Shown: positions 35,414-45,022 of the stretch, in pieces
Position numbering within the stretch: position 1 is the first letter of the stretch
Layout of the letters: every line of letters begins with the position of its first letter
NCBI RefSeq assembly: GCF_000337795.1
Contig: NZ_AOLP01000008.1
Coordinates: 186,001 to 250,000, forward strand
Direction of reading: 5' to 3'
Length of the DNA stretch: 64,000 nucleotides
Source: Haloferax denitrificans ATCC 35960
GTDB taxonomy: Archaea > Halobacteriota > Halobacteria > Halobacteriales > Haloferacaceae
Made by a program: the position numbers and the translations under genes
Notes under the pieces: generated by a model
Told to the model about the DNA's origin: nothing
Seen by the model: only the letters and a program-made list of their open reading frames with translations
Database searches by the model: none

Positions 35414-35522
35414 AAAACGCGTCGGTGACGAACGCAGTCGAGTGCGGGGCCACCAGCTACGTCCGAGCGTAGAGCGACGGATTCCGCCCCGACACAATCG
35501 ATATATTCTGAACTTTGTCCCA

Positions 35523-35540
35523 CACAGAACAATTTATTAG
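35523..35540 (+). promoter_or_regulatory. CACAGAACAAT motif and TATA of the aminotransferase
   Basis: CACAGAACAAT (35523-35533) runs into TTTATTAG, centred 27 nt before ATG 35564. The motif is the same 11 bases as at the Lrp gene. A further ACTGTGTTT (35553-35561) overlaps the expected start of transcription. Confidence 0.6.
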
Positions 35541-35563
35541 GATTCAGTTTAGACTGTGTTTCT

Positions 35564-36874
35564 ATGAGAGAACAGACGACGAATTCGTCGGTCGAGGCGG
35601 CGTACGACGACTATCTCATGCCGATTTGGAAATCGCTGAACGTCCCGGTCGAGCGGGCGTCCGGCTGTACCCTCGAAGACTTCGACGGCAACGAGTACCT
35701 CGACGTGTTCTCGGGTATCTCGGTGACGAACGTCGGACACAACAACGAGGCCGTCGTAGAGGCCGCGACCGAGCAGTTAGAGGAGTTCGTCCACGGCTGT
35801 TCGTACGTCCACCCGAACCGGCCGGTGGCCGACCTCGCGGAGACCATCGCCGAGGTGACGCCGGGCGACCTCCAGAAGACGTTCTTCTGTAACTCCGGCA
35901 CCGAGGCCGTCGAGGGAGCTATCAAACTCGCCCGGAAGTACACCGGCTCGAAGGAGGTCATCTCGCTGGAGATGGGCTTCCACGGCCGCACCCTCGGGAG
36001 CCTCGCGCTCACCGGCAACAGGGCCTACAAGCAGGACATGGCCCCGACCATCAACGACGTGGCTCACACCGCGCCGCCGTACGCCTACCGGTGTCCCCGC
36101 TGTGAGGGCGACACCTGCGGCGCGGACTGCGCCGACGCGCTCGAACGGGTCATCGGCTCGCACACCAGCGGCGACCTCGCGGCGGTCGTCGTCGAACCCG
36201 TCATGGGCGAGGCCGGCATCGTCGTCCCCTCGGAGGCGTGGCTCAAGCGAGTGCGGGACATCGCCCACGACCACGGCGCGCTCCTCATCGCCGACGAGGT
36301 CCAGACCGGCTACGGCCGCACCGGCGAACTGTTCGCCACAGAGCACTTCGGCGTCGAACCCGACATCCTGACGCAGGCGAAGGGCATCGCCAACGGCCTG
36401 CCCCTCGGCGCGTTCACGGCCCCCGCGGACATCGCGGACGCCTTCGGCTCCGGCGACCATCTCTCGACGTTCGGCGGCAACCCCGTCGCCTGCGCCGCCG
36501 CGCTGGCGACCATCGAGGAACTCCAGAACGGCATCATCGACAACGCCCGCGAGAACGGCGAGTGGCTCTCTGCCGAACTCGCCACGCTCGAATCCGACTA
36601 CGACGTGGTCGGCGAGGCCCGCGGCCTCGGACTGATGCAGGGCATCGAACTCGTCGACCCGGAGACGACCGGCCCGCAACACGTCGCGCCCGCCCCGGAC
36701 AAGGAGCTCGCGGCCGCGGTCGGCGAACACCTCCGCGAGGAGTCCAACGTCGTCATGGGCGTCGGCGGCTACTACAAGAACGTCATGCGCTTCCAGCCCC
36801 CGCTGACGATTTCGCAGGCGCAACTCGGCGAGGCCGTCGACGCGCTTCGCGCCGCGCTGGACGACCTGACCTGA
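35564..36874 (+). CDS. Class III aminotransferase (GABA/omega-amino acid type)
   Basis: A 436-residue PLP enzyme with NSGTEAVEGAIKLAR, GFHGRT, DEVQTGYGRTG (Asp244) and PLP lysine K273 in TQAKGIANGLPLG. The family includes 4-aminobutyrate, beta-alanine and alanine-glyoxylate aminotransferases. With the divergent semialdehyde dehydrogenase it could convert GABA to succinate. An insert with four cysteines (C177, C180, C185, C189 in YRCPRCEGDTCGADC) could hold a metal; similar inserts exist in some relatives. A leaderless promoter precedes it. Confidence 0.82.
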   Translation: MREQTTNSSVEAAYDDYLMPIWKSLNVPVERASGCTLEDFDGNEYLDVFSGISVTNVGHNNEAVVEAATEQLEEFVHGCSYVHPNRPVADLAETIAEVTPGDLQKTFFCNSGTEAVEGAIKLARKYTGSKEVISLEMGFHGRTLGSLALTGNRAYKQDMAPTINDVAHTAPPYAYRCPRCEGDTCGADCADALERVIGSHTSGDLAAVVVEPVMGEAGIVVPSEAWLKRVRDIAHDHGALLIADEVQTGYGRTGELFATEHFGVEPDILTQAKGIANGLPLGAFTAPADIADAFGSGDHLSTFGGNPVACAAALATIEELQNGIIDNARENGEWLSAELATLESDYDVVGEARGLGLMQGIELVDPETTGPQHVAPAPDKELAAAVGEHLREESNVVMGVGGYYKNVMRFQPPLTISQAQLGEAVDALRAALDDLT

Positions 36875-36934
36875 TTCGACGACGACGCACGCAGTATGTG
36901 AACTGTCGGACTGCCTCACCTGTCGCCGTTCCGG

Positions 36935-37309
36935 TCACTCGACGACTGTCGGCCCGGCCCCTTCCGGTTGGGCGATTACCGAGAGGTGGCTGAACGGCGC
37001 GTTTGCGCCCGACTCGTTTCCGTGCCAGTGTTCCTCGTCAGGGTCGAACGCTATCAGGTCGCCCTCCGACACCGTCCGCTCTTCGTCGCGCGTCCCCACC
37101 ACGCCCGTGCCGTGGGTGACGTACAGAATTTGCACGCCGTCGTGCGTGTGCCACTTGGTCCGCTCGCCGGCGCGGAACGTCACTTCAGAGGCGCTCACGC
37201 TCGTACCGTCGAACGCGCTCGCGACGCCTTTGGTCAGGAGCACCGTCGACTCCTGAACCGGATGCTCCAGTACTTCGGTCTCGGCCGATGGGATGTGTGT
37301 CACGTCCAT
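36935..37309 (-). CDS. Cupin-domain protein
   Basis: 124 residues forming one small beta-barrel. Cupin motif 1 supplies H54, H56 and Q60 (KWHTHDGVQILYVTHGTG) and motif 2 supplies H94 and H96 in EEHWHGN, a plausible divalent metal site. Substrate is unknown. It converges on the aminotransferase and is not obviously in an operon. It resembles stand-alone haloarchaeal cupins found near dehydrogenases. Confidence 0.75.
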   Translation of the reverse strand: MDVTHIPSAETEVLEHPVQESTVLLTKGVASAFDGTSVSASEVTFRAGERTKWHTHDGVQILYVTHGTGVVGTRDEERTVSEGDLIAFDPDEEHWHGNESGANAPFSHLSVIAQPEGAGPTVVE

Positions 37310-37541
37310 GTTTGCTCTTCGGTCCTCCCTCGCTTGGTCGTGATGCTATACCCAAAGCCTATTTAAGTACTCTCGGGGCGATGGATGCTCGACAGAGCGG
37401 CTTCGAAAAGGGAAGCGGGACCCAGTTGGGTGCCTCTGACGGCGTGGTGGGTGGTGGATTGGGGTTGGGGAGGGGGGCCCCGCTGAAACGGCCGTCTACG
37501 CCGGGGCGCGTCCCGGCTTTCGTGTGGGCGAGTGGCGCGTC

Positions 37542-38591
37542 TTACTCGTCGATTTTCACCATGACCTTGATGGCCTCGCGGTCGTCCATCGCCTGATAGC
37601 CCTCCGGGACGCCGTCGAGGTCGACGGTCTTCGTCAGGATGGGCGACGGGTCGAGGGTGCCCTGCAGTACGTCGTCCATGAGTTCCTCGATGTAGTTCCG
37701 GACGGGCGCGCCGCCGGCGGAGAACGAGAGGTTCTTGAAGAATATCGGTTGGAGGAAGTCGGCGGACTCGACGTGCGGGACGCCGACGGCACCGATGGAG
37801 CCGCCGGGGCGGGCGACCTGCGCGGCGGTTTCGAGCGCCGACGCCGCGCCGACGCATTCGAGGACGTGGTTCGCGCCGCCGTGGGTGAGTTCGAGGACTT
37901 CCTCGACGGCCTCCTGCCCGCGGGACGAGACGGTGTCGGTCGCGCCGAGTTCGCGGGCGACTTCCAAGCGGTCTTCGTGGTGGCCGACCGCGATGATGCG
38001 CTCTGCGCCGATGCGCTTGGCCGCGAGGACGCCGCACAGCCCGACCGCGCCGTCGCCGATGACGACCGCGGTGTCACCGGCTTCGAGGTCCGCCAAGACG
38101 GCGGCGTGGTGACCGGTCGACATCACGTCCGTCAGCGGGAGGAGCGATTTGAGCGTCTCCTCGTCGTCGGCGTACCGTTCGGGAACCCGAACGACCGTGC
38201 CGTCGGCGTGGGGGACGCGGACCTTCTCGGCCTGCGCGCCGCCGGCCTCGCTACCGTGGGGACCGAAGAACCCGCCTTCCACACACGCGGTGTGGATGCC
38301 CTTGCGACAGAACTCGCACTCCCCGCAACTGTACGCGAACGGGACGAGCACGCGGTCGCCCGGCTGGACGCTCGTGACGTCCTCGCCGACTTCCTCGACG
38401 ATTCCCATCGGCTCGTGCCCGACGGGGGAACCGGCCTCGTGTTCCTCGTGGCCGCGGTAGAACCAGAGGTCGGACCCGCAGATTGCGGTGTGGGTGACGC
38501 GGATGACCGCGTCGGTCGGGTCCTGAATCTCGGGTTCGGGTTTCTCCTCGATGCGAATGTCGCCCGGACCTCGATAGACTGCTGATTTCAT
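37542..38591 (-). CDS. Zinc-dependent alcohol dehydrogenase (MDR family)
   Basis: A 349-residue medium-chain dehydrogenase. Catalytic zinc ligands are C38 (ICGSD) and H59/E60 (GHE); the structural zinc site is C89, C92, C95 and C103 (CGECEFC...C). The Rossmann motif is VIGDGAVGLCG. The substrate cannot be read from sequence. The start MKSAVYRGPG fits the family. A TATA-like CTATATGG lies about 43 nt upstream. The gap 37310-37541 has no gene. Confidence 0.85.
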   Translation of the reverse strand: MKSAVYRGPGDIRIEEKPEPEIQDPTDAVIRVTHTAICGSDLWFYRGHEEHEAGSPVGHEPMGIVEEVGEDVTSVQPGDRVLVPFAYSCGECEFCRKGIHTACVEGGFFGPHGSEAGGAQAEKVRVPHADGTVVRVPERYADDEETLKSLLPLTDVMSTGHHAAVLADLEAGDTAVVIGDGAVGLCGVLAAKRIGAERIIAVGHHEDRLEVARELGATDTVSSRGQEAVEEVLELTHGGANHVLECVGAASALETAAQVARPGGSIGAVGVPHVESADFLQPIFFKNLSFSAGGAPVRNYIEELMDDVLQGTLDPSPILTKTVDLDGVPEGYQAMDDREAIKVMVKIDE

Positions 38592-38727
38592 GTACGATGT
38601 GAGGTACGGACCTAAGGGGCATAGATTCGATGCTATATGGAAAGTCCATTTAACTGCTGGCGGGTGACCGTCCCGCTCGACCACGGGGAAGCGAGCCGAC
38701 CGCGTGGGGACGTGACCCCGCGGCGGT

Positions 38728-39399
38728 TCACTGCGTGGGCGGTTGCATCCGCGCCTGCATGCCCAGCGAGGAGGTAATCAGTTGCCGCTCGCCGCGCCGG
38801 AGGAGACTCGACAGCGACGGTTGCGAGATGCCGAGCTCGGCGGCCAGCTCCTCGGACGTGACCTGCCGCGGACTCTCGTAGTAGCCGCGGGAGACGGCGA
38901 GCGTCAGCGCCTCCCGCTGGCGGTCGGTGAGGTTGTCCGACGACTCGTCGGACGCGGACGCCTCCGACGTGATGGACACGAGGTCCAGCGAGATGCCGTT
39001 GGCCTCACAGCTCTCTCGGAACCTGTTGAACCCCTCGTACTCCTTGAACACTTTCGTCTCGTACCAGCCGTCGGCGGTGACGACCGTGGGCTCGAGCTGT
39101 GCGCCCTCGAAGTCGGGTTCGAACGCCTTCGAGACCGACTCCGCCAGTTCGACGGTGAGTTTGTAGACCGACTTGTCGCCCGTCTCTCCGAGCGCGTCGA
39201 TTTCGACGACCTCGTCGAACGCCAGGAGGTCGCTTTCGGTGATGCCGTCGTCGCTGTCGAACCGCGCGGTGAACACCTGAACGTCCGGCCGGAGGCAGAG
39301 GGCGTGAGCGCACTCGACCCCGTCGGGCTGGAGGGCGTCCGCGACGCTGACGAGCGGGAGCGAAGGAGACCGAAGGACGAACTCGGTGGTGATTGCCAT
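38728..39399 (-). CDS. Bat/HTH_10-type transcriptional regulator
   Basis: 223 residues. The C-terminal HTH_10 domain (about 158-210: LTDRQREALTLAVSRGYYESPR and ELGISQPSLSSLLRRGE) is typical of the haloarchaeal bacterio-opsin-activator family. The N-terminal half is a beta-rich sensory or ligand region with no named domain. It may regulate the neighbouring alcohol dehydrogenase or the ABC/DUF917 operon. It begins at ATG 39399; the longer frame upstream is a shadow of the Lrp gene. Confidence 0.8.
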   Translation of the reverse strand: MAITTEFVLRSPSLPLVSVADALQPDGVECAHALCLRPDVQVFTARFDSDDGITESDLLAFDEVVEIDALGETGDKSVYKLTVELAESVSKAFEPDFEGAQLEPTVVTADGWYETKVFKEYEGFNRFRESCEANGISLDLVSITSEASASDESSDNLTDRQREALTLAVSRGYYESPRQVTSEELAAELGISQPSLSSLLRRGERQLITSSLGMQARMQPPTQ

Positions 39400-39518
39400 T
39401 AGACACTCCCACGCCGTCCGGAGAGTTAACGTTCCGGGTCTCCCTAATCTGGGCGGCGCGGCCGGGCCGCCGGTCTCGCGGTCGGCGGTCGGGCGGCGGA
39501 TTCGACCCTCCACCCCGA

Positions 39519-40049
39519 CTAGGGCCGGTCCAGCTCTTTGTCCCACGCCTTCCACGTCTTCAGAAGCGGGACGATGGTGTAGTCGTCGACGATGTCCTCG
39601 CCGTCGAAGAGGTCCCAGACGTACTCTTTCAGCGCGTTCAGGTCGGTGTGCCACGCGCTGAACACGAGGTCGTACTCGCCGAGACAGGAGCTCGCGTTGT
39701 AGACGAGCCCCTCTTCGATGAGCATCGTGATGAACTCGGTCCGAACCTCCGAGGAGACGTGCTGGTCGAACGAGACGAGTATCTGCGCGTCGGCGAGGTC
39801 GGCCTCCTGGAGGACGATGACCGCGAGGATTTCGAGCACGTCGCTCTCCTGGAGCTTCTCGCGGCGGCGACGGACCGCGGTCCGGGAGAGCCCGACGCGC
39901 TCGGCGAGTTCGGTGTCGGAGATGCGGCCGTTCTCGTTGAGCGCGCGGAATATCTCGTAGTCGTGCTCGTCGAGGTAGTTTTCGAGGACGGCTTCCGGCG
40001 TGTTCGGGTCGGGCGGCGCGTCGGCGGACGTGAGGTCGGGGTTTTCCAT
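39519..40049 (-). CDS. Lrp/AsnC-family transcriptional regulator (second copy)
   Basis: 176 residues. A 25-residue acidic leader precedes the winged helix (DYEIFRALNENGRISDTELAERVGLSRTAV) and a degenerate AsnC ligand domain with EYDLVFSAWHTDLNALKEYV. It lies just upstream-side of the DUF917 operon end and reads in the same direction, so it is a candidate regulator of that operon. It is distinct from the Lrp protein at 31628. Confidence 0.85.
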   Translation of the reverse strand: MENPDLTSADAPPDPNTPEAVLENYLDEHDYEIFRALNENGRISDTELAERVGLSRTAVRRRREKLQESDVLEILAVIVLQEADLADAQILVSFDQHVSSEVRTEFITMLIEEGLVYNASSCLGEYDLVFSAWHTDLNALKEYVWDLFDGEDIVDDYTIVPLLKTWKAWDKELDRP

Positions 40050-40187
40050 GATCGGATGTATTTCGGGGTTCGATTTGAAACTGCTGATGGCGCAACCGTA
40101 TCAAAACGACACGGGAGTCGTTCCGAATCGGCTAGTCTGTGGGTCGCATCGCGGGGACCGGTCCGGCGCGTCCGCGCGTCCGGCGGG

Positions 40188-41309
40188 TCACCACCCCGTC
40201 TCGTCCCGCGGAAGCGGGTCGTACGGAACCTCGTACCCGAACGCTTCGGGGCCGATGACGTCGAGCGCCTCGGGCGTCGTGAGGAGTTCGGGCGCGGGCA
40301 CCCCGAGGACGCGGACGCGCTGGCCGTACCGCAGGGCGTCGGTCGTGACCGGCGCGCCGGTGTCGGTGTCGACGAGGCAGATGAGGTCGGGGACGGTCGT
40401 GCGGAGGTCGCCGTCGTCGTCTCGCGCGACGAGGAACTCGTTTTGGAACTCGATTTCGAGGGTCGCGTCCTCGTTCTCGTCTATCCCGGCGAGCGTGACG
40501 CTCCCGAGCGCGAAGCCGTCGCGGTTGCGACGATGTACGTCCACGATTTTCCCGGCGAACAGCTCCTCGCCGCCGAGGAGTTCGCGGCCGGCGTCGACGG
40601 GGTCGGTGCCGGCGTCGCGGGCGCGCTCGACCGCCCGCCCGAGTTCGGTGGCGAGCGAGACGGTGTGCGGAATCGCGTACTCCGAGACGAACGCGCCGGT
40701 CATGAGCGGGAAGGCGTAGCCCGAGCGACCGCCCATCTGGACGGTGATGGCCCGCGCGAGGTCTTCGAGGCGCTTGGCCGAGTCGATGTCCCGGTAGACG
40801 ACCTGATTGCCGCGCTCGTCGGTCGTCGCCGCGTAGTTCACGGGCGTCCCGTAGATGAAGAACGTGTCCATCTGGAGCTCGGGGAACGCCCGGCCCATGC
40901 CGTCGGCGTCGACCACGGGGAGGTCGGTCATCGCCCCCACGCACAGCGGGGCCATGCTGTTCGCGCCGCCGATTTCGCCGGGGATGAGCGCGTCGACCGT
41001 CTCGCCGGAGAGGTCTTCGATGGCCCGAAGCGACTGTACCTCCTCGTCGCCGCCGGCGAACTTCTCGACGCTGATGGTGGGCGCGCCCATCCCGCCGACG
41101 CTCGCCACGGTGGCGTCCGCGGGGAGGTCCCGCGGGTCGACCAGTTCGACCGAATCGGGGTAGGCGTCGTCTTCGAGGAGCGTCTGCAGGCGCAGGCGGC
41201 CGAGGCGGGGGTTGCCGCCGCCGCCGGTGCCGAGGATGCCCGCGCCGGTGCCGAGCGCTTCGAGGTCGTCGAGCGTTACCTCCGTCAGGTGTGGGATGTC
41301 GAAACTCAT
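40188..41309 (-). CDS. DUF917 protein, copy A (S-methyl-thiohydantoin desulfurase-like family)
   Basis: 373 residues with the family landmarks GILGTGGGGNP near residue 27, GGMGAPTISVEK, PVVDADGMGRAFPELQ and FQNEFLVA. Pfam describes the family (PF06032) as related to S-methyl thiohydantoin desulfurase; I recall this and could not check it. It is the last of three paralogues in one operon. Its ATG overlaps the copy B stop by 4 nt. N- and C-domains are complete. Confidence 0.8.
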   Translation of the reverse strand: MSFDIPHLTEVTLDDLEALGTGAGILGTGGGGNPRLGRLRLQTLLEDDAYPDSVELVDPRDLPADATVASVGGMGAPTISVEKFAGGDEEVQSLRAIEDLSGETVDALIPGEIGGANSMAPLCVGAMTDLPVVDADGMGRAFPELQMDTFFIYGTPVNYAATTDERGNQVVYRDIDSAKRLEDLARAITVQMGGRSGYAFPLMTGAFVSEYAIPHTVSLATELGRAVERARDAGTDPVDAGRELLGGEELFAGKIVDVHRRNRDGFALGSVTLAGIDENEDATLEIEFQNEFLVARDDDGDLRTTVPDLICLVDTDTGAPVTTDALRYGQRVRVLGVPAPELLTTPEALDVIGPEAFGYEVPYDPLPRDETGW

Positions 41310-42394
41310 GGGTGGTCCGCGAGTGGTTCGTAGGTCGCGTCGAGGCCGAACGACGCCGGCCCCCACACGTCGAGCGCGGCGGGCGTCCGCATTATCTCGG
41401 GCGTCCGAATGCCGAGGACGCGGACCCGCGCCCCGTACCGGAGGCTCTCGGTCGGAATCGGGCCGCCCGTCTCGCGGTCGAGGACGGTGATGAGGTCGGG
41501 GACGGTCGCCACGTAGCTTCCGTCGACCGCCGCGCCGAGGTTCTCGTTTTGGAACTCGATGCGCATCGCCGACCCCTCGTCGGCGTCGAGGCCGTCGATA
41601 TCGACGTGCCCGAAGACGAACCCGCGCTCGGTGCGGCGCTGGACGTCGACGATTTTCCCCTCGAACAGCGACCGCGCCTCGCCGTAAATCGACTCGCGGG
41701 TCACCTCGCGCACGGCGTCCATCGCGTCGTCCTCGGCGAGTCGGAGCGCGCGACCGAGGTCGCGGGCGAGCGACATCGTCCCGGGGATGGCCGTCTCTTT
41801 GACCTGCGCGCCGGTCATCGGGTAGTCGGAGACGTAGCCGACGCCGCCCATCCTGACCGTGACGCCGCGGGCCAGCCACTCCAACTGGTCGTTGTCGTCC
41901 GTCTCGATGAGGCAGGTGTTCCCCCGCTCGTCGCTGACGGCGGCGGGCGTCCCGCTGACGCCGTAGATGTTGAACGTCTCGTGTTGGAGTTCGGGGAACG
42001 CCCGACCCATGCCGTCGGCGTCGACCACGGGAAGCCCGCGGCGGGCCGCGACGGCGAAGGGGAACGTGGAGTTGATGCCGCCGCATTCGATGGGCATCGT
42101 CGCGTCGGCGGTCTTCCCGACTTCGCGCTCGACGCGCTCCATCGAGGTGACGGCCTCCCGCCCGCTCGGGAGCTTCTCGACCGAGACGGTCGGCGCGCCC
42201 ATCTGGGCGGTCGGGACGACGAAGTCCTCGGCGTCCAGTTCGTCCGGGGGAAGGAGTTCGACGGGACCGAACTCCTCGATGGCTTGCTTCGCCACGAGTT
42301 TGCCGACGTGGGGATCGCCCCCGCCGCCGGTGCCGAGAACGGTCGCGCCGAGCGCGATGTCCTCTATCTCCTCGACGCCGATTTCGATCGTCAT
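41306..42394 (-). CDS. DUF917 protein, copy B
   Basis: 362 residues with TVLGTGGGGDPHVGK, QMGAPTVSVEK, LPVVDADGMGRAFPE and IEFQNENL. It diverges clearly from copies A and C, so the three are old duplicates and may form a hetero-oligomer or act on different intermediates. The start overlaps the HyuA-like stop by one base (TGATG). Confidence 0.8.
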   Translation of the reverse strand: MTIEIGVEEIEDIALGATVLGTGGGGDPHVGKLVAKQAIEEFGPVELLPPDELDAEDFVVPTAQMGAPTVSVEKLPSGREAVTSMERVEREVGKTADATMPIECGGINSTFPFAVAARRGLPVVDADGMGRAFPELQHETFNIYGVSGTPAAVSDERGNTCLIETDDNDQLEWLARGVTVRMGGVGYVSDYPMTGAQVKETAIPGTMSLARDLGRALRLAEDDAMDAVREVTRESIYGEARSLFEGKIVDVQRRTERGFVFGHVDIDGLDADEGSAMRIEFQNENLGAAVDGSYVATVPDLITVLDRETGGPIPTESLRYGARVRVLGIRTPEIMRTPAALDVWGPASFGLDATYEPLADHP

Positions 42395-43938
42395 CAGTGC
42401 TCGAGCGCCCCGGCGGCCTTCACCTTGATTCGCACCGCGTTGCCGGGCAGGTACGAAAGCGGGACCTCCTCGACGTCGACGATGTCCACGCTGTCGGGGT
42501 CCGCGCCGGCCGCGAGCGCGTTGTCCGTGGCCTCGTCTTTCGCGTGCTGGATTGCCTCCTCGCGGTCCATCTCGTCGAGGCTGTAGATGCGGTCGACCTC
42601 GCCGGAGACCTGCGCGATGGCGACGCCGACGGCGTTTGCGACCTCGTAGTGGTCGGGCTTGTGGACCTCGCTCGCGCCCGCGATGTCGTCGGGGACGAGG
42701 ATGCTCCCGCCGCCGACGATGACCACGGGGACGGGCTCGGCGCTCGTCTTCATGCGGTCGACCTCGCGCTCGACGCGCTCTCTGACGTACTCGCGGGCGG
42801 CCTCGACGATGTCCGCGTCCACGTCCGGCGTCACGGAGCCGATGTCGATGGTGCCCGCGGCGACTTCGAGGTCGGTCGCGGTCAGCGTCTCGCCGCCGAA
42901 ACACCTCGCCTCCTCGGTCAGCTTGTAGCCGACGCTCTGGGGGCCGACGGTGACGCCGTCGTCGGTCGAGACGATGGAGCCGCCGCCGATGCCGATGGCG
43001 ATGATGTCTGGCATGCGGAAGTTGGTCTTCACCTCGCCGATTTCGACGGCGACACTGCTCTCGCGGGGGAAGCCCTCGGTGACCGCGCCCACGTCGGTCG
43101 TCGTGCCGCCGACGTCGACGATGATGCCGTTTTCGACCGCAGAAAGGTACGCCGCGCCGCGGACCGAGTTCGAGGGACCGCTGGCGACGGTGAAGATGGG
43201 GTAACGGATGGCGTAGTCGACGCTCATCAGCGTCCCGTCGTTCTGGCCGAAGTAGAGGTTCGCGTCGATGCCGCGTTCGTCCATCGCCTCGACGAAGGCG
43301 TTCGCGGCCTCCGAGGCGACGCTCGTGAGCGCGGCGTTGAGCGCCGTCGCGTTCTCGCGTTCGAGCAGGCCGACGCTCCCGATTTCGTTCGAGACGGAGA
43401 TGGGCACGTCGTCGCCGACCTCCTCGCGGATGAGTTCTGCGACCCGCGTCTCGTGGTCGTCGCGGACGGGCGAGAAGACGCTCGTCACGGCGAAGGCGTC
43501 CACGTCGGCGAACTCGCGAATCTGCGCTCTGACCTGTTCTTCGTCGAGGTCGTTGAGGAGTCGGCCGTCGAACTCGTGGCCGCCGTCGAGGATGGCGACG
43601 TTGTTGCCGATGGCCTCGGCGAGGTCGTCGGGCCATTCGAGAAGCGGGCGGATGCTCTGGGTCGCGGGCGCGCCGATGCGGATGACGCCGACCTCGTTGA
43701 GGCCGCGTCGCTCCGTGATGGCGTTCGTCGCGTGGGTCGTGCCGAGCATCACGTAGTCGAGTTCGTCCTCGGAGACGCCGCTGTCGTCGAGGACCACGTC
43801 GAGGGCGCTGAGGATGCCCGAGGTGATGTCTTCGGTCGTGGGGGTCTTCGTCTTCGCGAGGAGGTTGTCGTCGCCGTCCATGACGACGGCGTCCGTGTTG
43901 GTGCCGCCGACGTCGATTCCGATTCGGTAGTCAGTCAT
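42394..43938 (-). CDS. Hydantoinase/oxoprolinase subunit A-like protein
   Basis: A 514-residue ASKHA-fold protein. GIDVGGTNTDAVVMD (7-21) and a later VDVGGTTTDVGAV are the phosphate-binding loops of N-methylhydantoinase A/5-oxoprolinase. Typical HyuA proteins are about 650-700 residues and pair with HyuB. This one is shorter and has no HyuB nearby, which fits the short form associated with DUF917. It probably uses ATP to open a cyclic amide ring. Sits between DUF917 copies B and C in the operon. Confidence 0.85.
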   Translation of the reverse strand: MTDYRIGIDVGGTNTDAVVMDGDDNLLAKTKTPTTEDITSGILSALDVVLDDSGVSEDELDYVMLGTTHATNAITERRGLNEVGVIRIGAPATQSIRPLLEWPDDLAEAIGNNVAILDGGHEFDGRLLNDLDEEQVRAQIREFADVDAFAVTSVFSPVRDDHETRVAELIREEVGDDVPISVSNEIGSVGLLERENATALNAALTSVASEAANAFVEAMDERGIDANLYFGQNDGTLMSVDYAIRYPIFTVASGPSNSVRGAAYLSAVENGIIVDVGGTTTDVGAVTEGFPRESSVAVEIGEVKTNFRMPDIIAIGIGGGSIVSTDDGVTVGPQSVGYKLTEEARCFGGETLTATDLEVAAGTIDIGSVTPDVDADIVEAAREYVRERVEREVDRMKTSAEPVPVVIVGGGSILVPDDIAGASEVHKPDHYEVANAVGVAIAQVSGEVDRIYSLDEMDREEAIQHAKDEATDNALAAGADPDSVDIVDVEEVPLSYLPGNAVRIKVKAAGALEH

Positions 43939-45022
43939 TCGTGGGTTGCTGGAGAGTTTCGATTGGTTCGTAGTCGATGCTGTAGTCGAAGTACGCCGGG
44001 CCGACGAGGTCGAGTCCCTCCTCGGTCCGCCACTTCGGCGAACACGGCATGCCGATGACCCGCACCCGGTGGCCGTAGGCGAGTCGCTCGGTGGTGACGG
44101 GGTCGCCCGTCTCGGCGTCCACGACCGTAATCAGGTCGGGCGTGCTCGCCACGACGCCGCGCTCGGAGTCGCGGGCGACGAGGTTCTCGTTCTGGAAGTC
44201 GAGGGTGAACGTCCGGCCCTCGCAGTCGTCGATGCCGTCGAGGGTCGCCTCGCCGACCGCGAAGCCGCCTTCGGTCCGGCGCTCCACGTCGGTTATCTTC
44301 CCCGCGAACAGCTCGTAGCCGTCCGTGAGTTCGAGGACCGACTCGACGGGGTCCCGCGAGCGGTGCTTGGCGGTGCGAATCGCCTCGCCGATGTCGTGGG
44401 CGAGGGACATCGAGTCCAGAATCGCGTGTTCGCGGACTTCTGCGCCGGACAGCGCGTAGGTGCCTATCATGCACGCGCCGCCCATCTCGATGCTCGTCAC
44501 GCGGGCGAACGCCTCGGCGTACTCGTTGCTGACGGTGTTCACGAGAAGCGAGTTGCCCTTCTCGTCGGCGATGCTCATCGGTGTGGCGCTGACGCCGCCC
44601 ATCGTGAGCGTCACCATCTGCACCTCGGGGAATGCCCGGCCCATGCCGTCGGCGTCCACGAGGGGAAGCCCGAGCGCGGCGGCGACGGCGATGGGGACGG
44701 TGCTGTTCAGCCCGCCCGCCTCGATGCTCATCGTCGCGTAGGCCTCCTGTCCGAGGTGCGTTTCGAGCGCCTCGAAGGCGGAGAGCGCCTCGGTTCCCTT
44801 CGGCATCTTCTCGACCATCACGGTCGGCGCGCCGAGCATCGCGCTCGGGATGACGAGCGCGTCGTCGGGCACGTCTCGCGGGTCGATGAGGTCGACGGGT
44901 CCGTGCTCTTCGATAGCCTGCTGTGCCATCAGCTTCCCGATGTAGGGGTCGCCGCCGCCGCCCGTCCCGAGGACGGTCGCGCCGGTGGCGAAGTCGTCGA
45001 TGTTGTCTGTGGTTATCTTCAT
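43931..45022 (-). CDS. DUF917 protein, copy C
   Basis: 363 residues beginning MKITTDNIDDFATGATVLGT. It carries GTGGGGDPYIGK, AMLGAPTVMVEK, LVDADGMGRAFPEVQ and LDFQNENLVA. It is the first of the three paralogues after the ABC transporter genes and overlaps the HyuA-like gene by 8 nt. The preceding ATPase gene overlaps it by 4 nt, so transporter and enzymes are one transcription unit. Confidence 0.8.
   Translation of the reverse strand: MKITTDNIDDFATGATVLGTGGGGDPYIGKLMAQQAIEEHGPVDLIDPRDVPDDALVIPSAMLGAPTVMVEKMPKGTEALSAFEALETHLGQEAYATMSIEAGGLNSTVPIAVAAALGLPLVDADGMGRAFPEVQMVTLTMGGVSATPMSIADEKGNSLLVNTVSNEYAEAFARVTSIEMGGACMIGTYALSGAEVREHAILDSMSLAHDIGEAIRTAKHRSRDPVESVLELTDGYELFAGKITDVERRTEGGFAVGEATLDGIDDCEGRTFTLDFQNENLVARDSERGVVASTPDLITVVDAETGDPVTTERLAYGHRVRVIGMPCSPKWRTEEGLDLVGPAYFDYSIDYEPIETLQQPTND

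Noticed and set aside
41306-43636. Long in-frame extension of DUF917 copy B into HyuA region
   Set aside because: The upstream part is an Arg/Pro-rich out-of-frame reading of the HyuA-like gene; the real start is ATG 42394.
42397-44058. 553-codon open frame antisense to the HyuA-like gene
   Set aside because: High-GC coding strands give long antisense frames. Its composition (DVHVGE, DDVRVH) is a shadow of Asp/Val codons, and the minus strand carries a clear family.
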